From the NCBI GenBank assembly GCA_944323595.1, contig CALUTF010000001.1:62001-126000 (forward strand): DNA of 64,000 nucleotides. Direction: 5' to 3'. How positions within the stretch are numbered: the stretch's first letter is position 1; the number at the start of each line of letters is the position of its first letter. This DNA comes from Candidatus Gastranaerophilales bacterium (lineage in GTDB: Bacteria; Cyanobacteriota; Vampirovibrionia; Gastranaerophilales; Gastranaerophilaceae). Made by a program: the position numbers and the translations under genes. A model generated the notes under the pieces. That model was given only the letters and a program-made list of their open reading frames with translations, had not been told where the DNA came from and searched no databases. Of the stretch, positions 46,132 through 55,429 are shown one piece after another.

Positions 46132-47007
46132 TTATTTAACCTTTTGGAAGAGCATAACATATTCATGTTTAAATATGAAAAATCCTCCGGCAAGAGCTCT
46201 GTATCTCCACAGATTTGCGGTTTTACCTTTTGCTCTTTCGTTGCCCTGAATATCTTTTACAATAATGCCTTTAAGTCTGAAACCGAGTTTCATCATTCTT
46301 GCCATACATTCAAACCCGAGCGGCTGCACTTCGGAATTTTTGTAGCTGTCGCCAATGATTAATGCGGCAAAACGACCTTTTTCCAACAAATCATAGCCAT
46401 TTTGGGCAACTTTTTCAAACAGGTCATAAAACTGTTCTGTTGATTCACAGTTAGATAAGTCTTCTTTTTTATCGGAGAATTTTATTATGTCATCATAAGG
46501 CGGGTGTAGGATAAGCATTTGCGCCTGTTCTTCCCCCATAATTTCCAATCTTGCCTGAACTTTTTCTCTGGCAAGTTCTGATGCGGAATCCGCACATATA
46601 ATATTCACATCTGTTACCAGCTGTTTGGGTGTAAATTTTTCAGATACTTTTTCGGCAAGGTCTTCTTTTAATTCCACACCTATACAGCGTCTGCCCATAT
46701 TAATCGCTTCAATCCCCGAAGTTCCTGAACCGAAAAACAAATCGAGAACAATGTCATTTTTCTTTGTAAATCTTTCATACAATTGCTGAGCAATTTGAGG
46801 GATGTAATTCCCGTGGTATTCGTTGGAATGTCCGCCGTCTTTTAAGCGGCTCGGAAATTCCCAGAGGGTATCCGTTTTAATATGAGGGTAATTTTTCCAG
46901 TTATTAAGGTCTATATCGCTGTATTTTGTAGTTTTTACAGGTTTTACCACCTGCAGGTCAGCTTTTTTAGACGGTTGTAATTTTGTATTTGTTTTTAACT
47001 TAGCCAA
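46132..47007 (-). CDS. DNA methyltransferase (orphan, HPPY motif)
   Basis: A 291-residue amino-methyltransferase (N4-cytosine or N6-adenine type) of the site-specific DNA methylase superfamily. SAM motif I is D-L-F-F-G-S-G-T-S-G-I-E-A (about 85-97). Catalytic motif IV reads L-H-P-P-Y-D-D rather than (D/S/N)-P-P-Y, with His in the first position. The C-terminal part carries L-I-I-G-D-S-Y and a G-F-E-C-M-A-R helix. No restriction endonuclease or specificity subunit is adjacent, so it looks like an orphan regulatory methylase, or one acting on another nucleic acid. Start is TTG 47007 with SD GGGAG. Confidence 0.78.
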   Translation of the reverse strand: MAKLKTNTKLQPSKKADLQVVKPVKTTKYSDIDLNNWKNYPHIKTDTLWEFPSRLKDGGHSNEYHGNYIPQIAQQLYERFTKKNDIVLDLFFGSGTSGIEAINMGRRCIGVELKEDLAEKVSEKFTPKQLVTDVNIICADSASELAREKVQARLEIMGEEQAQMLILHPPYDDIIKFSDKKEDLSNCESTEQFYDLFEKVAQNGYDLLEKGRFAALIIGDSYKNSEVQPLGFECMARMMKLGFRLKGIIVKDIQGNERAKGKTANLWRYRALAGGFFIFKHEYVMLFQKVK

Positions 47008-47128
47008 AGTACTCTCTCCCCCTGATATTCCCTTTTACAGATTTATCTTATAGAAATGTTTCAAATTTGTAATCAAACATTTAGATGAAATTGTTTTTGG
47101 AGTAAATTAATGTTGAACGGAGGAATTA

Positions 47129-48133
47129 ATGTTCTCACAGCCCTTTACGTTAAGTACATTCTATATGATAGCAGGTTTCCTGATTTCTATGTATTCCTGC
47201 GTATCAAATGATGTAATTCAGACTCTGGGCACATATTTAAGTTCAAGTAAAAAATTTCCGACGTGGGTTATCTGGTCTTTTACAAGTGCTGTTCTAATCC
47301 TTACAATTACACTTGGCTGGATGATTAATGACGGTGATATGTCTTTCGGTCGGTTAGAAAGAATTCCGTTTCCGGATCATTTTACACTTGTACATGTACT
47401 ACCGCCTATAATCTTGTTATTCCTTACCAGATACGGCATTCCGGTTTCTACCACATTTTTGATTTTGAGTATATTTTCCGCAAGCAATGTAGAAGTTATC
47501 GGAATGATACTTACAAAGTCAATTCTGGGGTATATAATTGCAATAATATCCGCAATAATTATCTATTCAATCATCGCAAGACCTGTTGAAAGATATTTTT
47601 ATTACACCCAGAAAGAAAAAATTTCCAAGTGGTGGATAGCTGCAAAATGGCTTTCAACCGCTTTTTTGTGGTCACAATGGCTTATGCAGGATGCGGCTAA
47701 TTTATTCGTATATCTGCCAAGAAAAGCCTCTTTGGGAGAATTAGTTTTTGTACTGACAGCATTCTGCGCATTCCTCTGGGTTGTAGCTTATAAACGGGGC
47801 GGAGAAATTCAAAAAATTGTTAAAATGAAAACAAATGTTCAAGACCCGCGCTCAGCAACTATTATTGACTTAATCTATGCACTTATACTTTTGTACTTCA
47901 TACAATTGAATAATGTACCTATGTCAACAACATGGGTATTTGTAGGACTGCTTGCAGGACGTGAAATTGCATTGTACCACAGATTGAGATTTGAATCCCC
48001 GAAAAAAATGTACAAACACATATTTAAGGATTTAACAAAAGTTACATTCGGGCTTGTAGTTTCTATAGTGGTAGTAGTTTTACTGACACAGTTTGAAACG
48101 GTTAAGAGTTTCTTTATGTCACATTTTATGTAA
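47129..48133 (+). CDS. PiT-like membrane permease
   Basis: A 334-residue inner-membrane protein with about 9-10 hydrophobic segments. Two inverted repeats of PiT phosphate-transporter signatures are visible: S-N-D-V-I-Q-T-L-G-T (about 27-36) with G-I-P-V-S-T-T (about 108-114), and N-N-V-P-M-S-T-T-W-V-F-V-G (about 255-268). PiT proteins co-transport phosphate or sulfate with H+ or Na+; this one is shorter and diverged, so the substrate is uncertain. SD GGAGG precedes the ATG. It is followed by mutL after 18 bp. Confidence 0.75.
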   Translation: MFSQPFTLSTFYMIAGFLISMYSCVSNDVIQTLGTYLSSSKKFPTWVIWSFTSAVLILTITLGWMINDGDMSFGRLERIPFPDHFTLVHVLPPIILLFLTRYGIPVSTTFLILSIFSASNVEVIGMILTKSILGYIIAIISAIIIYSIIARPVERYFYYTQKEKISKWWIAAKWLSTAFLWSQWLMQDAANLFVYLPRKASLGELVFVLTAFCAFLWVVAYKRGGEIQKIVKMKTNVQDPRSATIIDLIYALILLYFIQLNNVPMSTTWVFVGLLAGREIALYHRLRFESPKKMYKHIFKDLTKVTFGLVVSIVVVVLLTQFETVKSFFMSHFM

Positions 48134-48151
48134 AATAAATTAAGGAAAGTT

Positions 48152-49921
48152 ATGAAAAGAATAAAACAGTTATCAGCACATTTAATAAACCAGATAGCGG
48201 CAGGAGAAGTAATAGAACGCCCTGCTTCCGTGGTAAAAGAATTAACGGAAAATTCAATTGATGCAGGGGCTTCTAAAATAAGCATAGAAATTACAAATGA
48301 GTGCCGCGATATAAGAATTGCTGATAATGGTTCCGGAATACATCCTGATGATATTATGCTGGCTTTCTCCAAACATGCAACAAGCAAAATCGCAAGCGAC
48401 GAAGATTTGTTTGCAATAAACACTCTCGGATTCCGCGGAGAAGCGCTTTCCAGCATAATTTCCATAGCAAAACTTACCTGCACAACAAGAACAAAAGATT
48501 TTGAACACGGGACAAAAGTTAAGTGTGAAAATTCAGAGGTCACAAAAACTGAAACAGGCTGTGCCGTAGGTACTATTATGGATGTTAAAGACTTATTTTA
48601 TAACATCCCTGTTCGCTTAAAATTTTTGAAAAATCCCAACACAGAATTTTCCTACATTCAGGAACTCGTACAAAATCTTGCAATATCACATCCTGAAATC
48701 TCTTTTGAATTAAAAAGAAACGGCAAAACTGTACTAAAAACAACAGGACAGGGAAATCTCCAACAATGTATAAAAGAAGTTTACTCGCAGGAAGTCGTTG
48801 ATAATCTAAAAGAAGTCTTGAAAACAGACGAACTTGCAGGATTAAAAATCAGCGGCTATGTAAGCAAACCGGATTATACACGCTCCAGCAAAAAAAGTTA
48901 TCACCTGTACATAAACAACCGTGTTGTTAAATGCGGAGTGTTCCAAAAAGCAATTGATATGGCTTACAAAAATCTTATTGCAAGCGGTAAATACCCTTTT
49001 ATTGTATTGAATTTGCAAATACCAGCAGGGGACGTTGATGTAAATGTTCACCCTACCAAAAAAGAAGTCCGTTATAAAAATACAAATCAGATTTTTAACT
49101 TTATTCACACAGCGATACTGGCAGGACTTTCAAATTACGTAGAACAGGAAAAACACACGCCGGAAAGTGAAGCTCCAACCCCGCCGGTATTTAATGTAAC
49201 TCCTGACATTATACCTTTTCCGCAAACATCTTTTGCAAAACAAGATTTATTTGTAGATAAGGCTGATGATACTATTTATGTCAGTAAAGAAAAACAAAAT
49301 TTTACACAGGAAATAAATGTTGAACAAAAACCGATGTTCATTGCGCAGGAAACAAAAGCACCGGAATTGGAAGAAAACATCATCGGACAGTACAAAAATA
49401 CATATATTCTGGTTGAAAAAGAAGACGGCTTAGAAATTATCGACCAGCATATTGCAGAAGAAAGATATATTTACGAAAAACTTAAATCTGATAAAAATAT
49501 CGTCTCCCAGCTGCTTTTTGTATCTGATGTACTGGAAGTCTCATCAAGCGAAGCCGAACTTATAAAAGAAAATATCGAAAAGTTTGAAAAATTCGGTTAC
49601 GGCATAGAATTTTTAAAAGAAAACGAACTTATTTTTAAGAAAGTTCCGCAGCTTCTGGCAAAAGTTAACCCGAAAGAAATCCTCTCTGATATTCTGGAAA
49701 ATATCGACGGCAACATCGACGGATTGGAGGAAAAAATATTAATAACAACCTCCTGCAAAGCTGCAGTAAAAGCAGGACAAAAACTATCAACCTGGCAGAT
49801 GTCAGAAATTGTAAAAAAATGGCGTACCTGCGAGATGCCTTACACTTGCCCGCATGGTCGCCCGATTTGCAAGTTTTTCCCGCATAAAGAAATTGCAAGC
49901 TTTTTCCAACGTCAGCAATAA
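48152..49921 (+). CDS. mutL: DNA mismatch repair protein MutL
   Basis: A 589-residue MutL. The N-terminal GHKL ATPase has N-Q-I-A-A-G-E-V-I-E-R-P, D-N-G-S-G-I and G-F-R-G-E-A-L-S-S-I. A Pro/Thr/Glu-rich linker (about 330-420) leads to the C-terminal dimerisation domain, which keeps the endonuclease metal site D-Q-H-x-A-E-E-R-Y-I-Y-E, the S-C-K-A motif and C-P-H-G-R-P near the end. It is thus a nicking MutL of the kind used where MutH is absent. SD AAGGA before ATG. It follows the PiT-like gene and precedes the acyltransferase; mutS is not in the window. Confidence 0.96.
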   Translation: MKRIKQLSAHLINQIAAGEVIERPASVVKELTENSIDAGASKISIEITNECRDIRIADNGSGIHPDDIMLAFSKHATSKIASDEDLFAINTLGFRGEALSSIISIAKLTCTTRTKDFEHGTKVKCENSEVTKTETGCAVGTIMDVKDLFYNIPVRLKFLKNPNTEFSYIQELVQNLAISHPEISFELKRNGKTVLKTTGQGNLQQCIKEVYSQEVVDNLKEVLKTDELAGLKISGYVSKPDYTRSSKKSYHLYINNRVVKCGVFQKAIDMAYKNLIASGKYPFIVLNLQIPAGDVDVNVHPTKKEVRYKNTNQIFNFIHTAILAGLSNYVEQEKHTPESEAPTPPVFNVTPDIIPFPQTSFAKQDLFVDKADDTIYVSKEKQNFTQEINVEQKPMFIAQETKAPELEENIIGQYKNTYILVEKEDGLEIIDQHIAEERYIYEKLKSDKNIVSQLLFVSDVLEVSSSEAELIKENIEKFEKFGYGIEFLKENELIFKKVPQLLAKVNPKEILSDILENIDGNIDGLEEKILITTSCKAAVKAGQKLSTWQMSEIVKKWRTCEMPYTCPHGRPICKFFPHKEIASFFQRQQ

Positions 49922-50003
49922 TAAGAAAAACGTTTATATTTCTTAAAAATTCTTCTGTAAGGTGTTCACAAAACAACTGTACTGGAGTACAATAAATAAC
50001 ATC

Positions 50004-50825
50004 ATGAGTGTTGATGAAAAACTATATTCTGACATCCCTCCTACAAAGTTGAGGAATAAAGAGGAGAAATTTAAACCGGCAAAGACAAACAAATTTTGGC
50101 TTATGGTAGCAAGTTTGTTCTTTTTTAACATGCTTCAGAACCGTTTTTTCGCATTCCGGTATGCAGGCGATGAAAATTTCTTTGAACGGGATACTACCGC
50201 TCCGACAATTTTGTTTGCTCCGCATTGTAACTGGTGGGATGGAATAGTTCTTTACAACATTTCACACAGGATTTGCCGTAAAGAAATACGTCTGATGGTA
50301 GAAGAATTAAACAGATTTCCATTATTAAGACGCGGCGGTGCGTATTCTGTATGTAAAAAATCAGCACAATCTTCAATGAAAGCATTAAAGTATTCCGTTG
50401 ATGTTATAGGGAATTTAAATAATTTGCTTTTCATATTCCCGCAAGGAATAATCCGTCCTCCTCATTACAGACCTATAGAATTTCAAACAGGTCTGGCATA
50501 TATTGCGCAGAATGCAGTTAAAAAATACGGAAAAGTCAATCTTATTCCTGTAGGTATAGATTATACGTTTTTCCGTGATAACCGTCCTGAGGTTATGGTT
50601 AAATTCGGTGAAACAATTAAACTTACAGATGCAACTGTTAATAGAAAAGAATATACAGATTTTCTTGCACACAGCCTGGAAAATGTCTGTGACAGCCTTG
50701 CAGATGACATTTCTCACGGACACATTGACGATTATAAGATACTTTTCAAACAACACTTGAAATGGTACAGACGAATAGAACAACGGCTTAAACGTATTGA
50801 CCTGCCGCCTGTATCAGGAGTTTAA
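50004..50825 (+). CDS. PlsC-like 1-acyl-glycerol-3-phosphate acyltransferase
   Basis: A 273-residue LPLAT-family acyltransferase. The H-x4-D motif is A-P-H-C-N-W-W-D (about 66-73), followed by an F-P-Q-G element standing in for F-P-E-G. One hydrophobic stretch near the start (about 30-48) would tether it to the inner membrane. It probably acylates lysophosphatidate or a related lipid. The frame is open from GTG 49962, but that codon has no SD; ATG 50004 fits the family better. A weak TACAAT (49988-49993) lies 10 nt before it. A bidirectional terminator follows. Confidence 0.8.
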   Translation: MSVDEKLYSDIPPTKLRNKEEKFKPAKTNKFWLMVASLFFFNMLQNRFFAFRYAGDENFFERDTTAPTILFAPHCNWWDGIVLYNISHRICRKEIRLMVEELNRFPLLRRGGAYSVCKKSAQSSMKALKYSVDVIGNLNNLLFIFPQGIIRPPHYRPIEFQTGLAYIAQNAVKKYGKVNLIPVGIDYTFFRDNRPEVMVKFGETIKLTDATVNRKEYTDFLAHSLENVCDSLADDISHGHIDDYKILFKQHLKWYRRIEQRLKRIDLPPVSGV

Positions 50826-50839
50826 TAAAATTTCCACAA

Positions 50840-50866
50840 CAAAAAACGCCTTAAAAGGCGTTTTTG
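50840..50866. terminator. Bidirectional terminator
   Basis: A stem of about 11 bp (AAAAACGCCTT / AAGGCGTTTTT) with a 2-nt loop and A and T flanks. It lies between the convergent acyltransferase and GLAASQ-protein genes. Confidence 0.88.
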
Positions 50867-50868
50867 TT

Positions 50869-52578
50869 TTATGCTTGATATCGTTTAAATGATTTTTCAA
50901 TGTTTTTAGAGATAACCGATTTAACCGTATCGTATTCTGTCGTGAGTGAAGAAATTTCAGTATCAAGGTTTTTCATCTTCATATCAATAGTTTCTTCTTT
51001 AGAATTAATTTTTTGTTTTTCGGTTTGATACTTAGCTTCCGCAAGAGCAATTGCGTCTTCATCCGGAATTTCTTTGACATAAGAATTCGTACTGTAATTG
51101 CCCTGATAATAATACCCGTCATCGTCCAGAGTCGTCATATACATCATACCGTTAGCAAGCATTTCCTGAATATATTCATTGTCATGAACAAGTGATTCAC
51201 CGTTTTTATCAACGCCGCTTTCAACCCATCCTCTCTGACATAACTGGTTGAATAATGCATCATAGAATTGTGATGCTGCAAGGTTTGCTGATGAATATTC
51301 TGAACCTACTTTGAAAGTATAGAGATAATCATCATCCGATGTAACAAGGTTTGAATTAGCTTTACTGTTTGCACCTGTTAATACATTATAATCACTTTCA
51401 AGATTTGCTAAGCTATCAGCAAAGAATGTTAAGTATACATCAACAACGTTATTCAAATTTATACCAACGCATGGATCGCCTTGTCCCCATAAACCGTGCC
51501 AAGCACCACCGTGTTGTCTTGAAATTACAAAGCCTAAATCTGTATCGTTGTTTGTAAAATAATTTAAGACTTTATCTCTGTTATCCTCGTGGTCTTTATC
51601 TTTACCAATTACGTGTGAATTGGTATATTGCAAGTTGCCATTATTATCAACAATTGATTCACCAAAGTAAAGCATTGTCTCTGTTAATGCATAATCTAAT
51701 GCTGCAGCCTGATCTGCGTCACCAATATCTAAAACTGTTAGTAATTGTTCATTTAACCAGGGAACTAATACTTCTTCTAAATATTGTGCAAATTGTTTAG
51801 CAGCTGTTTCAGCCTGGTCGTAATTATCAGGGTTATCGCCATAACCCCACCATATATAATCAGTATCACCTAATAAATCATTAATAGTTATATCTAATTC
51901 TTGGACAGTTTCAGCCCCACGAGTTCCATTACCATTTTCATCTCTGGTTACAGTCGAAATTTGTGACCCTTTACCATCACCTTGTGCTTCACCCATTGTC
52001 CCTGGATCGAAGTTAGGTATAGAAAGTGTTGATGTACTTACTTCTGCCAATCTGTCTTTCAATGCATCTAAGTTACCTTGTTCTGTTATTATTCTTTCAC
52101 TAGGTGAAGTACCAACACCAACAGTCGGATCGTAAGTGATATTTTTTAAACTTTCTGCCAGAGTCTTAGAAATAATACCCTGATCGCCTAACGCATCAAG
52201 AAATGCATTACGTATAGCCTCAGATGGGAATCCGTTGATACCTTCCTGAGGAATACCTGCAGCTCTTGCTGCTGCTGCATATTTTGCGTCCAGCACAACT
52301 CTGCCTTCTGCGTTTGTAAGCATTATCGGTACATTGTTATTCAAAATAGACGGTGTCATCATTAAGCTGTATGACAAAGGTGTTGATGTATCACCTGTTC
52401 CGTAAAAATCATAAACTAATTTTGTCTTTGTCAGAGAATTTTGATATTCGTTGGAAAGAGTGGTCATATCACGTGACAACGCAATTTTCTGATGCGACAA
52501 TCTCATTGATTGATATTCGCAATCAGCCTTTCTCGTTGTTATGGTTAATAATCTAGCTTGTGATGCCGCTAATCCCAT
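50869..52578 (-). CDS. Uncharacterised 'GLAASQARLL' protein, filament-subunit-like layout
   Basis: A 569-residue protein. The N-terminus G-L-A-A-S-Q-A-R-L-L-T-I-T, with a following helix to about residue 50, and the C-terminal 85 residues (ending S-F-K-R-Y-Q-A) are amphipathic helix, while the 400-residue middle is Gly/Asn/Asp/Thr-rich and globular. From memory this N-terminus recurs on many proteins of Gastranaerophilales and related phyla, without assigned function. Conserved helical ends around a variable centre is the plan of flagellin, hook-associated and needle-type subunits; no homology to these was seen. No signal peptide. SD AAAGGA before ATG. Isolated gene. Confidence 0.75.
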   Translation of the reverse strand: MGLAASQARLLTITTRKADCEYQSMRLSHQKIALSRDMTTLSNEYQNSLTKTKLVYDFYGTGDTSTPLSYSLMMTPSILNNNVPIMLTNAEGRVVLDAKYAAAARAAGIPQEGINGFPSEAIRNAFLDALGDQGIISKTLAESLKNITYDPTVGVGTSPSERIITEQGNLDALKDRLAEVSTSTLSIPNFDPGTMGEAQGDGKGSQISTVTRDENGNGTRGAETVQELDITINDLLGDTDYIWWGYGDNPDNYDQAETAAKQFAQYLEEVLVPWLNEQLLTVLDIGDADQAAALDYALTETMLYFGESIVDNNGNLQYTNSHVIGKDKDHEDNRDKVLNYFTNNDTDLGFVISRQHGGAWHGLWGQGDPCVGINLNNVVDVYLTFFADSLANLESDYNVLTGANSKANSNLVTSDDDYLYTFKVGSEYSSANLAASQFYDALFNQLCQRGWVESGVDKNGESLVHDNEYIQEMLANGMMYMTTLDDDGYYYQGNYSTNSYVKEIPDEDAIALAEAKYQTEKQKINSKEETIDMKMKNLDTEISSLTTEYDTVKSVISKNIEKSFKRYQA

Positions 52579-52876
52579 TTTTGTACGAATTTCCTTTCGA
52601 AACTTAGTAACATTTCCTGAGTGTACACATGGTATTACGGCTATTTTTCCTAAAAACTTTAGTACATGCAGGTATTTTTGTTACATTTATTAACATTATT
52701 AAAACAACCCAAATGTTAATTTTTGTAAAATTACTACGTTTGTAATAAAAAAATATGGTAATATTCACTTAAAAAGTGTTATAATAATAATAGGAGAGAT
52801 AAACATTGAAAATTAAATAGCCAACAATTTATTTTGTCATATATAGAAAATAGCAAAATGAAAGGCAAAAAGATAA
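52579..52876. promoter_or_regulatory. Divergent promoter region with mini-ORF ahead of the R3H ATPase
   Basis: The 298-bp gap between divergent genes holds an extended -10 (TGT-TATAAT, 52777-52785) for the plus-strand gene. A strong SD (AGGAG, 52792-52796) is followed after 9 nt by TTG AAA ATT AAA TAG (52806-52820), a possible 4-codon leader peptide in a different frame. The real gene starts 57 nt later with a weak SD. Minus-strand promoter elements for the GLAASQ gene were not identified. Confidence 0.4.
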
Positions 52877-54511
52877 ATGAGTAACTTACAATTTCAAAAT
52901 GACTTAGACAAGCTGATAGACATTTTACCCGACAAAATCAGACGACAGGTTACGTATGAGAAAATGGAAGATGTCATAGAGATAGTACTTGATATCGGCA
53001 GACTTCCTGAAATACGGCACTCTTCAGGTAAAATAGAATATTTTGATTGTGACGCGGTTACTTATGAAGACATAGAATATATAACAAATAATATACAAGA
53101 ATTTACCTCCGATAATCGTTCAGGCATCCCGGGAACTCTCCACAGAATAAGCGCAATAAGAAACAGACAGGGCAAAATTGTAGGTCTGACCTGCAGAATA
53201 GGCAGGGTTGTAACAGGTACTATCGCCTGTATAAAAGATTTTTGTATGCAGAATAAAAGTATACTGTTTTTAGGACGTCCGGGGGTTGGTAAAACTACTA
53301 AATTAAGAGAAATCTCAAGGCTTGTTGCAGATGAATTAGGAAAACGTGTAGTTGTCGTGGATACGTCAAATGAAATTGCAGGCGATGGAGATACCCCGCA
53401 TCCGGCAATAGGTCATGCCCGCCGTATGCAGGTAAGACAACCGGAATTTCAAAAAGACATCATGATAGAAGCAGTAGAAAACCATACTCCGGAAGTTATT
53501 GTAGTTGATGAAATCGGGACTGAAGCGGAAGCACAGGCTGCAAGAACCATTGCAGAACGCGGGGTTATGCTTATTGCAACTGCCCACGGCAACAGCCTTG
53601 AAAGCTTAATCAAAAACCCGACACTTTCGGATTTGGTCGGCGGTATTCAATCTGTAACTCTGGGGGATGACGAAGCAAAACGCAGAGCATCTCAAAAAAC
53701 TGTTCTGGAACGTGAAAAACAACCGACATTTGATATTGTAATAGAAATTCTGGACAGAAATACTCTTGCTGTATACAAAGATACAGCAGAAGCCGTTGAC
53801 TATATTCTACGCGGCTGGCCTATAAGACCGGAAATAAGAAAAGTTGACAAAACATACGATACACAACAGGCAGCAGCAGAATCATCAACAAAAAATGAAA
53901 CACAGGCTACGCAGGAACACCCTATTGTTGAGAAAATTAATGAACTTGAACAAAAAATCAGTCCTGCTGACAGTTTAAAATTCAGTTTTTCAAGACAGCA
54001 ATACGTTGATAATGTGAAAAAATTCAAAAAAATATACCTGTATGCAGTTTCCCGCAGTATTGTGGAAAAAGTTATAGAACGTCTTGACTTAAATGCAGAA
54101 ATTACGCGTAATATTGATGATGCCGATATAGTACTTGCACACAAGAATTTTGCTAAAGGCGGTGCTAAAATATTGAGTACAGCTAACGATTACAGACTGC
54201 AAATATTTTTTATAAAAACAAATTCAATGGCTCAAATACAAAAAGTTTTGAAAGAAGCACTCGATATTGTAGAATCTTCTGAAACACTATGCGGGTATTA
54301 TGACGATGCAGAACGTGCGCTGGATGAAGCAAAAGCAGCTATCAATAAAATCCTTGCAGGCGCGGAACACGTAGAATTACAGCCGCAAAACCAGCATATA
54401 AGAAAATTACAGCACGAACTGGTTGAGCAGCACAATCTTGAAAGTAAATCCGTTGGTGAAGGTGACCAGCGTCATCTGCGTATTGTCGGCGGCAAAGACT
54501 TTAAAAAATAA
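52877..54511 (+). CDS. Ycf45/SpoIIIAA-like AAA ATPase with R3H domain
   Basis: A 544-residue protein. N-terminal domain (1-125), then an ATPase core with Walker A G-R-P-G-V-G-K-T-T (about 133-141), V-V-D-T-S-N-E-I-A-G, and Walker B V-I-V-V-D-E-I-G-T (about 206-214), as in SpoIIIAA and chloroplast Ycf45. The insert about 330-420 is variable. The C-terminus has an R3H-type nucleic-acid binding motif, R-K-L-Q-H-E-L-V-E-Q-H-N-L near 507 with R-H-L-R-I. This layout is a cyanobacterial and plastid hallmark and the main taxonomic clue here. Function unproven; RNA or DNA binding is likely. Promoter at 52777. Confidence 0.88.
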   Translation: MSNLQFQNDLDKLIDILPDKIRRQVTYEKMEDVIEIVLDIGRLPEIRHSSGKIEYFDCDAVTYEDIEYITNNIQEFTSDNRSGIPGTLHRISAIRNRQGKIVGLTCRIGRVVTGTIACIKDFCMQNKSILFLGRPGVGKTTKLREISRLVADELGKRVVVVDTSNEIAGDGDTPHPAIGHARRMQVRQPEFQKDIMIEAVENHTPEVIVVDEIGTEAEAQAARTIAERGVMLIATAHGNSLESLIKNPTLSDLVGGIQSVTLGDDEAKRRASQKTVLEREKQPTFDIVIEILDRNTLAVYKDTAEAVDYILRGWPIRPEIRKVDKTYDTQQAAAESSTKNETQATQEHPIVEKINELEQKISPADSLKFSFSRQQYVDNVKKFKKIYLYAVSRSIVEKVIERLDLNAEITRNIDDADIVLAHKNFAKGGAKILSTANDYRLQIFFIKTNSMAQIQKVLKEALDIVESSETLCGYYDDAERALDEAKAAINKILAGAEHVELQPQNQHIRKLQHELVEQHNLESKSVGEGDQRHLRIVGGKDFKK

Positions 54512-54558
54512 ATAATAAAATTATAGCAAAATTTTATTTTACGGGGTTTAATGCTATT

Positions 54559-55314
54559 ATGAATATCACATTATCCCCTACATTATCCTATACACAAAAT
54601 TCTCAAAAAACGACTGCTTTCACATCAAATTTTCGCCTAAACGGGACAGGACAGCGACCGAATTTTACCTATTTTTACAGAGGAGACTTAAAGTGGCGAA
54701 GTTTTGCAAAATATCTTCACAGACATTTTGCAGATGCAGACAAGGTTAATGTTTATAATGCAGCCTGTTCTGACGGAACAGAACCGTTCACACTGGTAAT
54801 GAGCCTTATTAGTAAGTTAGGACAGAAAAAAGCGCAAAAATTTTTTCCTATTGAGGCATTTGACCTGAATAAATACCTTGTAAATGAGGCGAAGACTGGA
54901 CAAATTCCTTTACTGCCGGAACCTTATACCATTGTTGACATATTAAGATTAAAACTTAAAAATATGTTTCTGGAACATAAATTTTTAGAATACAAAAAAA
55001 TCCGCAAGATAGGCGATGTTGTTCAGATTAATGACAAAACAAGAAAACACGTTAAGTTTGATGTTGGCAATGTGCTTACAAAAGTTGATGAAATGAAAGG
55101 CGAAAATGCCGTTGTAATGTCAAGAAATATGTGGATGTATCTTAATGAGTATGAACAGGAGATTCTTGCTTTCAAATTAGGCAAAAAGCTGAAAAAAGAT
55201 TCCGTTGTCGTACTCGGTAAATATGATATACAAAGTTCAAAAGCAGTAGAATTGCTTCATAAAAACGGATTTGAAGAAACCTATATTGATAATGTCTTTG
55301 AAAAGATGAAATAG
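54559..55314 (+). CDS. CheR-like SAM methyltransferase with N-terminal tag
   Basis: A 251-residue protein. The first 45 residues are polar, with T-A-F-T-S-N and R-P-N-F-T, of the tag type found on unrelated genes in this window. The core resembles the CheR fold: N-A-A-C-S-D-G-T-E-P-F-T-L-V-M (motif I-like, G-C-S-x-G-E-E-P in CheR), a D-L-N strand, and V-V-M-S-R-N-M-W-M-Y-L standing for C-R-N-V-L-I-Y-F. No chemotaxis receptor, CheB or flagellar gene is present in the window, so glutamate methylation of a receptor is doubtful. Start supported weakly by TTTAAT 6 nt upstream. Confidence 0.72.
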   Translation: MNITLSPTLSYTQNSQKTTAFTSNFRLNGTGQRPNFTYFYRGDLKWRSFAKYLHRHFADADKVNVYNAACSDGTEPFTLVMSLISKLGQKKAQKFFPIEAFDLNKYLVNEAKTGQIPLLPEPYTIVDILRLKLKNMFLEHKFLEYKKIRKIGDVVQINDKTRKHVKFDVGNVLTKVDEMKGENAVVMSRNMWMYLNEYEQEILAFKLGKKLKKDSVVVLGKYDIQSSKAVELLHKNGFEETYIDNVFEKMK

Positions 55315-55346
55315 AAAATATAACGTTTCTATTAACAGGAGTAAAC

Positions 55347-55384
55347 ACATCAGCCCGACAAATAACTATTTATCGGGCTGATGT
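55347..55384. terminator. Long hairpin between the methyltransferase and gyrA
   Basis: ACATCAGCCCGA (55347-55358) pairs perfectly with TCGGGCTGATGT (55373-55384), and the inner bases continue with one mismatch (AAATA/TATTT) to a short loop. No strong U tract follows on either strand. It probably terminates transcripts from the convergent genes. Confidence 0.55.
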
Positions 55385-55429
55385 TCAACTTGTTTTTAAC
55401 ACATAGTTAGAACTTATTAATTTTTATAC

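Noticed and set aside
54559-55314. Chemotaxis methyltransferase CheR
   Set aside because: The fold matches, but no chemotaxis or motility gene is in the window, and the tagged N-terminus replaces the usual CheR N-terminal domain. Only 'CheR-like' is claimed.
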